DNA from: JARKQH01 sp964631605
GTDB lineage: Bacteria; Verrucomicrobiota; Verrucomicrobiia; Limisphaerales; UBA8199
Length of the DNA stretch: 38,623 nucleotides
NCBI GenBank assembly: GCA_964631605.1
Contig: CAZVYG010000049.1
Span: forward strand, 1 to 38,623
Direction of reading: 5' to 3'
In this document: piece after piece, positions 26,301-34,069 of the stretch
Layout of the letters: each line of letters begins with the position of its first letter
Numbering within the stretch: position 1 is the first letter of the stretch
Made by a program: the position numbers and the translations under genes
The notes under the pieces: model-generated
What the model was told of the DNA's origin: nothing
Databases searched by the model: none
What the model saw: only the letters and a program-made list of their open reading frames with translations

Positions 26301-27180
26301 CAGCAGCGGGGTTCAACTGACCATCAACAGCGGGGTCGTCAACTGCGCCCGCAACAGTCCTTTCACGGCTCTGGGCGCGACCACCACGTTGAAAACCGGC
26401 GGTTCCCTCGTGATGCTCAATCCCACCGGCAGCCAACTGGGAACCACCACCACCCTGTTGCTTCAGGGCGGGCTGCTGGAAATGCTCGGCGACAGCGAGA
26501 CCGTTCAATTGGTCGCCTTCAATGCCTCCGGCGGCACCATTCGCAACAGCGCCGGATCCACCACCTCCACCTTGCGCGCGGTCGGCGGCATCGCCTTGAT
26601 CGGCACCAACTGTGTCTTTGATGTCACCAACAGCGCGACCCTCGCCGTGGCCGGCGTCGTCTCCAACACGGGCTCGCTCTTCAAGACCGGCGGCGGTTTG
26701 CTCAATCTCTACAGCAATAATACCTACACGGGTGACACCACCATCAGTGGTGGCACCCTGCTCCTCAACTATCCCGGCCTGACCAACACCTCGACGGTGA
26801 CGGTGGCCGCCAATGCGATGCTGGAGTTGAATTTCACGGAAACCAACACCGTTGCGGCGCTCGTCCTCAACGGCGTCAGCAAACCCGCGGGCCTCTACAA
26901 CGCCACCTCTGATCCGGTTTATCTCGCCGGCACCGGCAGCCTCCTGGTTCAACCCCTCGTCGCCACCACCCCGACCAACATCACCTTCAGCGTGAGCGGC
27001 AGCACACTGTCCTTGTCCTGGCCCGCCGCTTACCTCGGCTGGACGCTGCAAACCAACGCTGTGGGCGTCGCCTCGACGGCTTCCTGGTTCCCGTATCCCG
27101 GCTCGGCCGGGGTGACGAACGTGGCCATCACCCTGGACCCGGCGGCGACGAACGTCTTCTTCCGCCTGGTTTATCCCTAA
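23383..27180 (+). CDS. Secreted PATR (autotransporter-associated beta-strand repeat) protein
   Basis: A 1265-residue exported protein predicted to form a long beta-helix. The signal region is long and basic (about 1-50, ARAARLLLVCGGLLAAAVSGGAA). At least four passenger-associated repeats are visible: near residue 472 (LNKTGGGVLTLSGANNYSG), 723 (LIKDGSGSLTLSGPNTYSG), 847 (GKFGDGTLILSNYNGFSG) and 1098 (LFKTGGGLLNLYSNNTYTG). The protein is rich in Gly, Thr, Asn and Ser. It has no C-terminal autotransporter barrel. Instead it ends with a module of about 65 residues (LSLSWPAAYLGWTLQ to VFFRLVYP) shared with the next gene's product. The ATG at 23383 is chosen from the signal peptide; 23329 is possible. 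The role is probably surface or extracellular, perhaps adhesion. Confidence 0.85.
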   Translation: MKSNRIQTVPLPTPRQCRRENPCAPARAARLLLVCGGLLAAAVSGGAAVLTWDADSATTGAQDGSGNWGDADLWWTGSANQTWADGNTAWFGSGSGTAGDYFVTNASALVSATSVIFGAPGNYTITTDGVNTGQLTVTAAASTPGFVANGATGVINVPWARSANSTINATNGVLTFGMGTVSAAGGNLVGNNGTINFTNGTVTLSSGASSTVDAMGATVNILGSAIVNVAGRIDIARSTINLPTIVNVGGPGATSQLNVNTSSGANTGSHLQIARGGGPAGTLNILPGGLVSTVAGFSGSTVVAGNFRIAPDNANSQGTVTMSGGTLNVGIGAGSLPGYGNLSLASITMFDAIAPTANASAIFNLSGGIAAARAFTIGNGSAFSGDATNWINITGGALYLDAANFSINTPTKTSGANYQFNLSGGVIGATANWSPACSLPINLTNINGNITFQAADAGGSPWNMAFSGPLTGVGGLNKTGGGVLTLSGANNYSGTTVVSDGTLVVSTANAPVTGPVTVQGATAAAGYPVVSVLVANVGQNWTMGNLTYASGTPTASFNYGAFAPSASVAPLQVNGNLAFNVTPLVAVEGAAIPSGTYPLIKYTGTLSGTPPTSLASLPAGALSATLVNNTANKSLDLQIVSTISPDLTWAVGNGVWDTSTPNWKRLGVFTAYQELEAVRFDDSASGPFPITVTLNQNRTPGTVSVNSTNSYTITGAGGIAGSASLIKDGSGSLTLSGPNTYSGGTLNNHGVLNINYGGDGVSSSAIGSGTLTNAPGSAIDNTSGQPVTLFTPIQQVWAGDFSFIGTTNLNLGGGGITLASSFVNLTVVSNVLEVGGYITDNGAGYGLGKFGDGTLILSNYNGFSGGLTLSAGKLDLNSSGADGSGLFVLNGGTLDNTSGQLVTLSSANINFAGNFRFAGTTDLNLGAGTVNVLNSTLTVQSNTLYMEGRLTGANTPLIYNGPGTWTIAGGSGTSSGVQLTINSGVVNCARNSPFTALGATTTLKTGGSLVMLNPTGSQLGTTTTLLLQGGLLEMLGDSETVQLVAFNASGGTIRNSAGSTTSTLRAVGGIALIGTNCVFDVTNSATLAVAGVVSNTGSLFKTGGGLLNLYSNNTYTGDTTISGGTLLLNYPGLTNTSTVTVAANAMLELNFTETNTVAALVLNGVSKPAGLYNATSDPVYLAGTGSLLVQPLVATTPTNITFSVSGSTLSLSWPAAYLGWTLQTNAVGVASTASWFPYPGSAGVTNVAITLDPAATNVFFRLVYP

Positions 27181-27191
27181 GCTTGCCATGA

Positions 27192-27422
27192 GCACTCGAG
27201 AGGCTCCTGACGCTCAGGAGTCTGCATCCGTCGCGCGGACCCACCCGTCCCGGCGGCGGCCCCGGCAACGGCTGGTCCGGTGACGATATTAGCATTCGCC
27301 ACAATAAACGCGGGAATGTCGTCTTTGCAGATGGCCACGCCGAACCAGTGTTGCCCAAGTTTTGGCAAGCCTCCGACGGACAAGGCCACTGGCTCAATCT
27401 CGACCCGGCGGGCTGCCCTTAG
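27192..27422 (+). pseudogene. Truncated prepilin-like (H-X9-DG) gene remnant
   Basis: An open frame without a start codon, ending at TAG 27420-27422, encodes what looks like the C-terminal tail of a third prepilin-like protein. From about 27252 it reads GGGPGNGWSGDDISIRHNK, then GNVVFADGHAEPVLPKFW, and carries the H-X9-DG motif (His-NKRGNVVFA-Asp-Gly). The prepilin helix and most of the globular domain are missing. The frame is closed upstream by a stop at 27189-27191, directly after the PATR gene. The 5' part seems to have been lost by deletion or by insertion of the neighbouring gene. Confidence 0.65.
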
Positions 27423-27450
27423 CGTTGCCGCGCGCCCACAACCCCGCCCC

Positions 27451-30393
27451 ATGCAGTCTCTGCGAAGTCCACTGCGGATCATGCAGGGGCTCTGCCTGCT
27501 CGCCCTCATCCTCAGCCTGGCCGGCCCCTTCGCCCCCGCCACCCCGGCGGCCGTTCCGACCGCGGACATCACGCTGGAGCCCGTCGTCACCGACAATCTC
27601 CCGCTCATCTCCAGCCTCACTGCCTATGTTTATCCGAATGACAGTGACGCCGTCTCGATAACGCTCGGCGGCGCCAACGTCCTTTACGACGCCCCGCTCT
27701 ACTACCCGTTCGATACCGACACCCCGGCCTGGTGGGACAATCTGGTCGCCGAACAATTGCAGGCCCGCCTCCCGGTGGTGATGTTTGCCAGCCGCGGGAC
27801 TAAAACGACCAACTCAACCGATATCGCCGGCAACATGAATCCACGTCAGCTCACCCGCATGGTGGACGCCCTGCAGCGCGCCAACGCCACCCACCTGTTC
27901 AAGCTCGCTTGTTTCATTGACTCCCCTTCCCTGCGCGGCATCTACACCTACCTCCACAGTCTGCCCTCCTCCACCCTCCTCGACATGGCCAGCGCGGCCG
28001 ATTGGAACGACGTCTTCTGGCTCCGCGGTGTAAAGCCCTGGTTTGACACCGTCCCCCGCCAATACTGGTTCGAAGTGAACGGTCGTCCGATCATCCAATG
28101 GTGGTCCATCAGTTCCACCTGGTTCACCAATCAAAACGGCAACGCCGGGCGGATGCTCAAGCTGCTGGCCGATTCCTTCGAGATTGCTTACGGCGTCCGG
28201 CCGGGCTTCATTCTTCATCACACCTGGCCAAGCCTGGATCCAGACTCCCCCAATGAACCGGACGTCGTCGGAATTAACAACTGGTTCAGTCCGCCCTCGA
28301 CCGCCTTCACGACCAATACCTTCCGCGGGTTTACCTCTCAAACCGCCGTGCCGGGATTCATCAACCCGAGCTATTTCGACCCAACCAGCGCCAACTACCA
28401 AAACCCCGCCTTCGTCATCCCGCATAACAACGTGGACGGCACCGGCGCCAACGGCGATACGCTGATTGCAGGACTCGAGGCAGCAATTCTCGCCAAGCCC
28501 CACCTCGCTGTTCTGGAGGGATGGAACGATGTTCGGGAGTGGGCCGGCTACTATCGCTGCGGCAGTTCGCCGCGCTACGACTTCCCCAGCCAGTACATCA
28601 ACCTCGTTCGCCGTTACACCGATTTTCGCACCCGTTCCCTCCGCCTGGAAGCCGAGGGCGCCGACGCGTACCTCGACACCACCGCCGGAAACTCCGGCGG
28701 CGCCTGGCGGCGCTTCGGCGATCTGGACATCCGCACGCTCGGCACCAACGGTTGGACGGTCACCTCGACGGCCCCCGGTGAGTGGATTGAATTCAAAGAA
28801 ATCATCTTTTCCACCGGTAATTACCGGTTCCCGGTTCGCTATGCCGCGCTGGCCTCGCACACGCTCCGCCTGTCCATTGACGGCGCGCCCCTGCCCGAGG
28901 TAGTCCTGCCCGCCACCGGAGGCACCAACAACTTCGACACCTTTTACCTTGGCTCGGCCGCCGTCCCTCATGGCGTCCACACGCTAAGGCTCGACTTTGT
29001 GGACGGCGGGGTGGACGTGGACTGGCTTTTTGTGAAGAAATACGATCCGGCGGTGACGTTCCGATCAGCTCGCAACGGCTGTTATCTCGGCGCCGCGTGG
29101 GGCGGCAACGATGCCCTCATCTGCAATTGGACGGTGGCGGGCCCCTGGGAGCAATTCACGGTGGATGACTTTGCCGGCGGCGGCGCCCTCTTCAGCGGCC
29201 ATGAGGTCCGCCTTCAGGTTTACAACGGCCTTTATCTGACCGCCACCCATGGCGGAGGCGCGGCATTGTTCGCGAACCAACGCACGCCGTCGAGCGCTGA
29301 AAATTTCTCCATCCTTAGTCTGACCGGCTCCGGCACCCTGACGAACGGTAGTCAGGTGGCCATCCGAACCTCCGCCGGCTATTATCTCACCGTCAAGTCG
29401 GACGGCAGCGTTGACGCCGGCGGCACCAGCATCGGAACCGCCCAAACCTTCACGCTCGAGACCGCGCTGGATCCCCCGCCGATTCCCCCGATACCTCCCG
29501 CCCCCGCCGGCCTGGCCGCCACCGCTGCCAGCAGCCAGATTTATCTGTCCTGGCCGGCCACACCCGGAGCCACCAGTTACAACCTCAAGCGCGCCTCGCT
29601 CAGTGGCGGGCCTTACGCAACCCTGGCCAGGAACGTGACCGCCACGACCACTTTCATTGACTTCTCGCCGGCCGCCGGCACGACCTATTATTATGTCGTC
29701 TCGGCGGTGAACGCCGGGGGCGAGAGTGCAGATTCCTCTCAGGTCGCGGTGACAATTCCGATCGTGTTGTCGCAAGGTACACCCGTCACGGCCAGCAGCT
29801 TTCAGGCTGGCAATGACCCTTTCAAAGGCAACGATGGCGACCCCGCCACGCGCTGGGCCGCTTCCGGCCCGGGATTGCCGCAATGGTGGCAGGTGGATTT
29901 GGGGACCAACTACACCTTATCCAGTGTCGCCATTCAGTGGTATAATGGCAGCTCGCGGGCTTACGGTTATCAAATCGCGGTCAGCAGCAATAACACGAAC
30001 TTCACCACCGTCATTGACAAGTCTGGGAACACGGCGTTGGGAGACACCGCCGACACCTTTTCGGCTGTGGCGAGATACGTCCGGATCACGGTGACGAGCT
30101 GCACCCAACCCGGCGGATATGCGTCCTTCTACGAATGCAAGGTGTACGGCACGAGTGTGCCGACGATTGCATTGAACCCGACCCACCTCACCGCGGTGTT
30201 AACCGGCAATGTCTTGAAGCTCTCCTGGCCGGCCGACCATTTGGGCTGGCGGCTCGAGGTCCAGACAAACACCCTCGCCACCGGCCTGAGCACCAACTGG
30301 GTGACGCTGCCCGGATGCGATCGGGTGACCAGCACCAACATCCTCATCCATCCCGCCAACGGCGCCGTTCTTTACCGGATGGCGTATCCCTGA
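27451..30393 (+). CDS. Secreted multidomain putative glycoside hydrolase (DUF5010-like)
   Basis: A 980-residue exported protein. The signal peptide (about 1-37, MQGLCLLALILSLAGPFAP) is followed by a barrel-like domain (about 50-390) with WFEVNGRPIIQWW, ILHHTWPSLDP and VLEGWNDVREWAGYY, resembling DUF5010/GH99-like putative hydrolases. Then come a CBM6-like domain (about 396-530, LRLEAEGADAYLDT), a fascin-like trefoil (about 533-670, FRSARNGCYLGAAWGG), a fibronectin III domain (about 683-770), an F5/8C discoidin domain (about 771-905, GDPATRWAASGPGLPQWWQVDLG) and the terminal module ending LYRMAYP. Polysaccharide binding and cleavage is inferred, and the substrate is unknown. The ATG at 27451 starts the signal peptide; the frame is open further upstream, where it overlaps the prepilin remnant. 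Confidence 0.8.
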   Translation: MQSLRSPLRIMQGLCLLALILSLAGPFAPATPAAVPTADITLEPVVTDNLPLISSLTAYVYPNDSDAVSITLGGANVLYDAPLYYPFDTDTPAWWDNLVAEQLQARLPVVMFASRGTKTTNSTDIAGNMNPRQLTRMVDALQRANATHLFKLACFIDSPSLRGIYTYLHSLPSSTLLDMASAADWNDVFWLRGVKPWFDTVPRQYWFEVNGRPIIQWWSISSTWFTNQNGNAGRMLKLLADSFEIAYGVRPGFILHHTWPSLDPDSPNEPDVVGINNWFSPPSTAFTTNTFRGFTSQTAVPGFINPSYFDPTSANYQNPAFVIPHNNVDGTGANGDTLIAGLEAAILAKPHLAVLEGWNDVREWAGYYRCGSSPRYDFPSQYINLVRRYTDFRTRSLRLEAEGADAYLDTTAGNSGGAWRRFGDLDIRTLGTNGWTVTSTAPGEWIEFKEIIFSTGNYRFPVRYAALASHTLRLSIDGAPLPEVVLPATGGTNNFDTFYLGSAAVPHGVHTLRLDFVDGGVDVDWLFVKKYDPAVTFRSARNGCYLGAAWGGNDALICNWTVAGPWEQFTVDDFAGGGALFSGHEVRLQVYNGLYLTATHGGGAALFANQRTPSSAENFSILSLTGSGTLTNGSQVAIRTSAGYYLTVKSDGSVDAGGTSIGTAQTFTLETALDPPPIPPIPPAPAGLAATAASSQIYLSWPATPGATSYNLKRASLSGGPYATLARNVTATTTFIDFSPAAGTTYYYVVSAVNAGGESADSSQVAVTIPIVLSQGTPVTASSFQAGNDPFKGNDGDPATRWAASGPGLPQWWQVDLGTNYTLSSVAIQWYNGSSRAYGYQIAVSSNNTNFTTVIDKSGNTALGDTADTFSAVARYVRITVTSCTQPGGYASFYECKVYGTSVPTIALNPTHLTAVLTGNVLKLSWPADHLGWRLEVQTNTLATGLSTNWVTLPGCDRVTSTNILIHPANGAVLYRMAYP

Positions 30394-30740
30394 TTCACCG
30401 TCTTGAGGTCATAGACCGCGTCCTCGATTTCCCTGACCCGGTTGGCCAGCTCGCGGGCTTCGCGGCTCAGCTCGGCCAGCTTTGCCTCGGCCTGTGTCTC
30501 CAGCATGTCCTCCTGAAAAGCTGGCGTTGCCAGAAACAACGCTAGGAACTGTGGGAAAGGCTGGGCAGATCGTGACCCCCTCTGGTGAAGCTGAAGGTGA
30601 TGAGCGCCCGCCGCAAACCTTGTTGATCTGGACAAGCCCGGCGTCAACCGGCACTTTGGGGTTCTACCGGGTGCTTGAGGTGGCGCAATAGGTTGCGAGC
30701 TCCTCCCCGCCCGGCGGACAGACAAAACTCCCGGTTCGAC
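30394..30740. other. Intergenic region with a possible small minus-strand coiled-coil ORF
   Basis: No gene on the plus strand. On the minus strand an ATG at 30506, right after AGGAGG (spacing only 2 bp), opens a 44-codon frame ending at 30372, which overlaps the end of the upstream gene. Its product is strongly helical (LAELSREARELANRVREIED). The frame is also open upstream with a hydrophobic FLALFLATPAFQ stretch, so this may be the end of a decayed exported protein or a chance frame. Confidence 0.3.
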
Positions 30741-32483
30741 ATGAAAAGCAGTGCTGCCGTGCCGCGCCGCGCCTTCTTGAAGCGCGTCGGGGGATCGTTG
30801 CCGTTGGTTGCCGCCGTTCCGGGCGTGATGGCCGCGCAGCCGGCATCCCGTCCCGAAGCCGCGAGGGTCGAAACTCCGGGCCGGGCGCGCGAGATGGCGG
30901 CGGACCTGGTGGTCGTGGGCGGCGGTTTGGGGGGCTGCGCGGCGGCGCTGGCCGCGGCCCGGAACGGGTTGAGGGTGATCCTGACCGAGGAGACCGACTG
31001 GATCGGCGGACAACTCACCGCGCAGGCGGTGCCGCCGGACGAAAATCCCTGGATCGAAAGCTTCGGCGGCACACGGAGCTACCTGCTGCTGCGCCAGAAG
31101 ATTCGGGATTATTACCTGAGGAATTACCCGCTCACGGCCGAGGCCCGGGCGCAGCCTTACTTGAACCCCGGCAATGGGTGGGTGTCGCGCTTGTGCCATG
31201 AACCGCGCGTGGCCCTGGCGGCACTCGAGGAGATGCTGGCCCCTTACGTCGCCGGGCGGCGCCTGGTCGTCCTGCTCCGCCACAAGGCCGAGAGCGTGGC
31301 GGTTAACGGCGACCGGGTTGAGGCGGTGCAAGTTCGCAGTCTGGAGACCGGGCGCACGGTGGTGCTGTGGGCGCCTTACATTGCCGATGCCACGGAACTT
31401 GGGGATCTGCTGCCGCTCTCCGGAACCGAGTATGTGACCGGCGCCGAGTCGCGCCGGGAAACCGGCGAGCCCCACGCCCCGGAGGAGGCCGCCCCGGCCA
31501 ATATGCAGGCGTTCACAGCCTGTTTCGCCATGGATTATGTGGCAGGCGAGAATCACGTTATTGACCGGCCGGAAGAATACGGCTTCTGGCGGGATTACGT
31601 CCCCGACATCACGCCCGCCTGGCCGGGCAGGTTGCTGGCCTGGGAGTACAGCGACGCCGTGACCTTCCAACCGCGCAAGCTGGAGACCGACCCCGAGCGC
31701 GGCTTGGGCTTGTGGAGTTACCGCCGGATTGCGGACAAAAGCCTGTTCGCGCCCGGCACTTACCCCGGCGATATTTCGCTGATCAACTGGCCGCAGAACG
31801 ATTATCTGCTGGGCAACCTGTTCGAGGTCAGCCCCGAGGAAGCCGCCCGGCACCTGGCCCGGGCCAAACAACTCAGTTTGTCTCTGCTCTATTGGCTGCA
31901 AACCGAGGCGCCCCGACCCGATGGCGGCACTGGCTGGAAAGGGCTGCGTCTTCGTCCCGACATCGTTGGCACGGAGGACGGTCTGGCCAAATATCCGTAT
32001 ATCCGCGAAAGCCGGCGCATCCGCGCCGAGTTCACGGTAGTCGAACAACATGTTTCGACCGAATACCGAATGCAGGAAACCGGGGCGAGTCGCGAGGACG
32101 TTCGGGCGGCCGAATTCAAGGACTCGGTCGGGATTGGCAGTTACCGGATTGATTTGCACCCCAGCACGGGCGGGAACAACGCGATAGACGTCAGTTCGCT
32201 GCCGTTTCAGATTCCCCTGGGGGCGCTGCTGCCGCGCCGGACAAGAAACCTCCTGCCCGCCTGCAAGAACATCGGCGTCACTCACATTACCAACGGGTGC
32301 TACCGCGAGCATCCCACAGAGTGGAACATCGGCGAAGCGGTTGGCACCCTCGTCGGCTTCTGTCTGTCCACCAAAACCACGCCTCGCGCGGTGCGCGACA
32401 AGGCTGAGTTGCTCGAGCGCTATCGCCAACTGCTCAGCAACCAGGGCGTGCCCCTCCACTGGCCGAAAGTAACTCCAGTATGA
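30741..32483 (+). CDS. Tat-exported FAD-dependent oxidoreductase
   Basis: A 580-residue flavoprotein. The N-terminus carries a twin-arginine signal (PRRAFLKRVGG, then a hydrophobic stretch to AAQP), so it is probably folded with FAD in the cytoplasm and exported. The dinucleotide-binding motif VVGGGLGGCAAALAAARNG is at about 58-76, followed by GGQLTAQAVPPDENP. The C-terminal part (GNNAIDVSSLPFQIPLGALLP and NLLPACKNIGVTH) is typical of the FAD_oxidored (PF12831) family often found in polysaccharide-degrading bacteria. The substrate is unknown. The start at 30741 places the Tat motif correctly. Its stop overlaps the cutA start by 4 bp (ATGA), suggesting translational coupling. Confidence 0.88.
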   Translation: MKSSAAVPRRAFLKRVGGSLPLVAAVPGVMAAQPASRPEAARVETPGRAREMAADLVVVGGGLGGCAAALAAARNGLRVILTEETDWIGGQLTAQAVPPDENPWIESFGGTRSYLLLRQKIRDYYLRNYPLTAEARAQPYLNPGNGWVSRLCHEPRVALAALEEMLAPYVAGRRLVVLLRHKAESVAVNGDRVEAVQVRSLETGRTVVLWAPYIADATELGDLLPLSGTEYVTGAESRRETGEPHAPEEAAPANMQAFTACFAMDYVAGENHVIDRPEEYGFWRDYVPDITPAWPGRLLAWEYSDAVTFQPRKLETDPERGLGLWSYRRIADKSLFAPGTYPGDISLINWPQNDYLLGNLFEVSPEEAARHLARAKQLSLSLLYWLQTEAPRPDGGTGWKGLRLRPDIVGTEDGLAKYPYIRESRRIRAEFTVVEQHVSTEYRMQETGASREDVRAAEFKDSVGIGSYRIDLHPSTGGNNAIDVSSLPFQIPLGALLPRRTRNLLPACKNIGVTHITNGCYREHPTEWNIGEAVGTLVGFCLSTKTTPRAVRDKAELLERYRQLLSNQGVPLHWPKVTPV

Positions 32484-32806
32484 AACGAACGACGGCTTTT
32501 GCGATTGCCTTGGTCACCGCTCCGGACCTGAAAACGGCCCGTCAACTGGCGCGGGCGGCGCTCGAAGCGAAGTTGATCGCCTGCGCGAACCTGCTTCCCG
32601 GAATCGAGTCGCACTATTGGTGGCGGGGGAAGATCGAACGCGGCAGCGAGGTGCTCCTGGTGCTCAAGACCACCCAGGCGCGGGTCGGCGCGCTCAAAGC
32701 CCAGGTCCTGAAGCTGCACCCCTACGAGACGCCCGAGTTTGTGGTCCTGCCCATTGCCGATGGCTCGAAAGGCTACCTCGACTGGCTGGCGGCTGCATTG
32801 GGTTAG
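32480..32806 (+). CDS. cutA: Divalent-cation tolerance protein CutA
   Basis: A 108-residue CutA1 family protein. These form very stable trimers with a ferredoxin-like fold and are linked to copper/divalent metal tolerance, although the exact role is unsettled. Family landmarks are visible: the opening ALVTAPDLKTARQLA, LIACANLLPGIESHYWWRGKIE and HPYETPEFVVLPI. The length is normal. The start codon overlaps the stop of the preceding oxidoreductase gene, so the two are co-expressed. There is no signal peptide. Confidence 0.94.
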   Translation: MKRTTAFAIALVTAPDLKTARQLARAALEAKLIACANLLPGIESHYWWRGKIERGSEVLLVLKTTQARVGALKAQVLKLHPYETPEFVVLPIADGSKGYLDWLAAALG

Positions 32807-32908
32807 ACCTTTCGCCACAAATCATTCCGGCCCCGCCAAGCCCGCCGCAACGTCCGAAGGCTCCGGCGTGGATGCGGATTGCCACGGGGCCGAGGATTCC
32901 AACGGAGT

Positions 32909-34069
32909 TCAACCTTCAAAGCCCAGCCGGTGGCGTTGCGCCCAGAGTTCTTTGGGCTTGAAGATGCCGACGGGGGTGATGATGCCGGTAATCAAGTCGG
33001 GAGGGGTCACGTCGAAACCCGGGTTATAAGCCGGACTGCCGGGATTGGCCACCTGCACATAAACCGCGCGCATTGGCTTCGCGCGAGTTCTCCCGCTCAA
33101 AGAACTCTTGCCGCGCGCGGCGACTGACAGGCCGGCCGGCACGCCCCAGGCGCCCAGAACTTCCGCCGGGTCCCGCTCTTCGATGGGAATCTCCGAGCCG
33201 GAGGCGAGGTTCCAATCAAGGGTCGAGAGCGGAATGGCCACGTAAAAGGGAATTCGATGCCGATGCGCGAGCACCGCTTTGGTGTACGTGCCGATTTTGT
33301 TGGCCACCTCGCCGGTCCGCCCCAGCGTGCGGTCGCTGCCGACGATGACCAGGTCAATCCTCCCGTGCTGCATGAGATGCCCGGCGGCGCTGTCGGCGAT
33401 GACCTGGTGCGAAATGCCTTGTTGGGCCAGTTCCCACGCCGTGAGAGTGGCGCCCTGGCAACGCGGCCGTGTTTCGTCGCAATAGACGTGAAATCTTTTG
33501 CCGGCGGCTTGCGCGGCATAGAGGGGAGCCGTGGCGCTGCCAACGTCCACGAACGCCAGCCAGCCGGCGTTGCAATGCGTCAGCACGTTCATGCCCGGCC
33601 GGATGAGCCGTGCGCCGTGCCTGCCGATGGCCTGGCAGTGGCGCACATCCTCGTTGGCGAACTCCTCGGCGGCGGCCACCGCCAGCCGCTGTTGTTCTTC
33701 GACCGTCTCTCCCCGTCTCAAAGCCGCCCTCACGCGCAGCATCGCGTTGAGCGGGTCAACAGCCGTCGGGCGGGCGGCTTTCAGGGTTTGAAACACCGTC
33801 TCGATGTGGGCGGAGAAACGGGCCAGGTCCCGTCCTCGAAACGCGCAGGCCCCCTGCGCCAGGCCATGGGCGGCCGCAGCGCCAATCGCCCCCGCGCCGC
33901 GCACGGCCATGTCGCGAATGGCCCTGGCGGTCTCACGAAAATCGTGCGTGGACAGAACGGCGAATTGGTGAGGCAGCAGCCGCTGGTCAATCATTCGGAC
34001 CTGGTTGACCGCCGCGTCAAACCAAACGGTCCGGTAATGCCTGGTTCGTCCGTCGTGGGTGACGTTCAT
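32909..34069 (-). CDS. mtnA: S-methyl-5-thioribose-1-phosphate isomerase
   Basis: A 386-residue member of the eIF2B-related aldose-ketose isomerase family. MtnA converts methylthioribose-1-phosphate to methylthioribulose-1-phosphate in methionine salvage. Visible motifs are RGAGAIGAAAAHG (58-70), THCNAGW with catalytic Cys166, CDETRPRCQGATLTAWEL (197-214), and catalytic Asp246 in GSDRTLGRTGEVANKIGTY. The last motif differs slightly from the common GADRI form, so a related 5-deoxyribose-phosphate isomerase role is possible. The start at 34069 overlaps the stop of the TPR gene by 4 bp (ATGA), a sign of coupling. No other methionine-salvage genes are present. Confidence 0.9.
   Translation of the reverse strand: MNVTHDGRTRHYRTVWFDAAVNQVRMIDQRLLPHQFAVLSTHDFRETARAIRDMAVRGAGAIGAAAAHGLAQGACAFRGRDLARFSAHIETVFQTLKAARPTAVDPLNAMLRVRAALRRGETVEEQQRLAVAAAEEFANEDVRHCQAIGRHGARLIRPGMNVLTHCNAGWLAFVDVGSATAPLYAAQAAGKRFHVYCDETRPRCQGATLTAWELAQQGISHQVIADSAAGHLMQHGRIDLVIVGSDRTLGRTGEVANKIGTYTKAVLAHRHRIPFYVAIPLSTLDWNLASGSEIPIEERDPAEVLGAWGVPAGLSVAARGKSSLSGRTRAKPMRAVYVQVANPGSPAYNPGFDVTPPDLITGIITPVGIFKPKELWAQRHRLGFEG

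Noticed and set aside
25711..27195. Long minus-strand frame rich in Gly, Ala and Arg opposite the PATR gene
   Set aside because: Caused by the repeated Gly/Thr/Asn codons of the PATR gene. No recognisable fold.
30507..32459. Long minus-strand frame opposite the FAD oxidoreductase gene
   Set aside because: Shadow frame; the plus strand encodes a full flavoprotein. Only its last 44 codons are kept as a doubtful small ORF.
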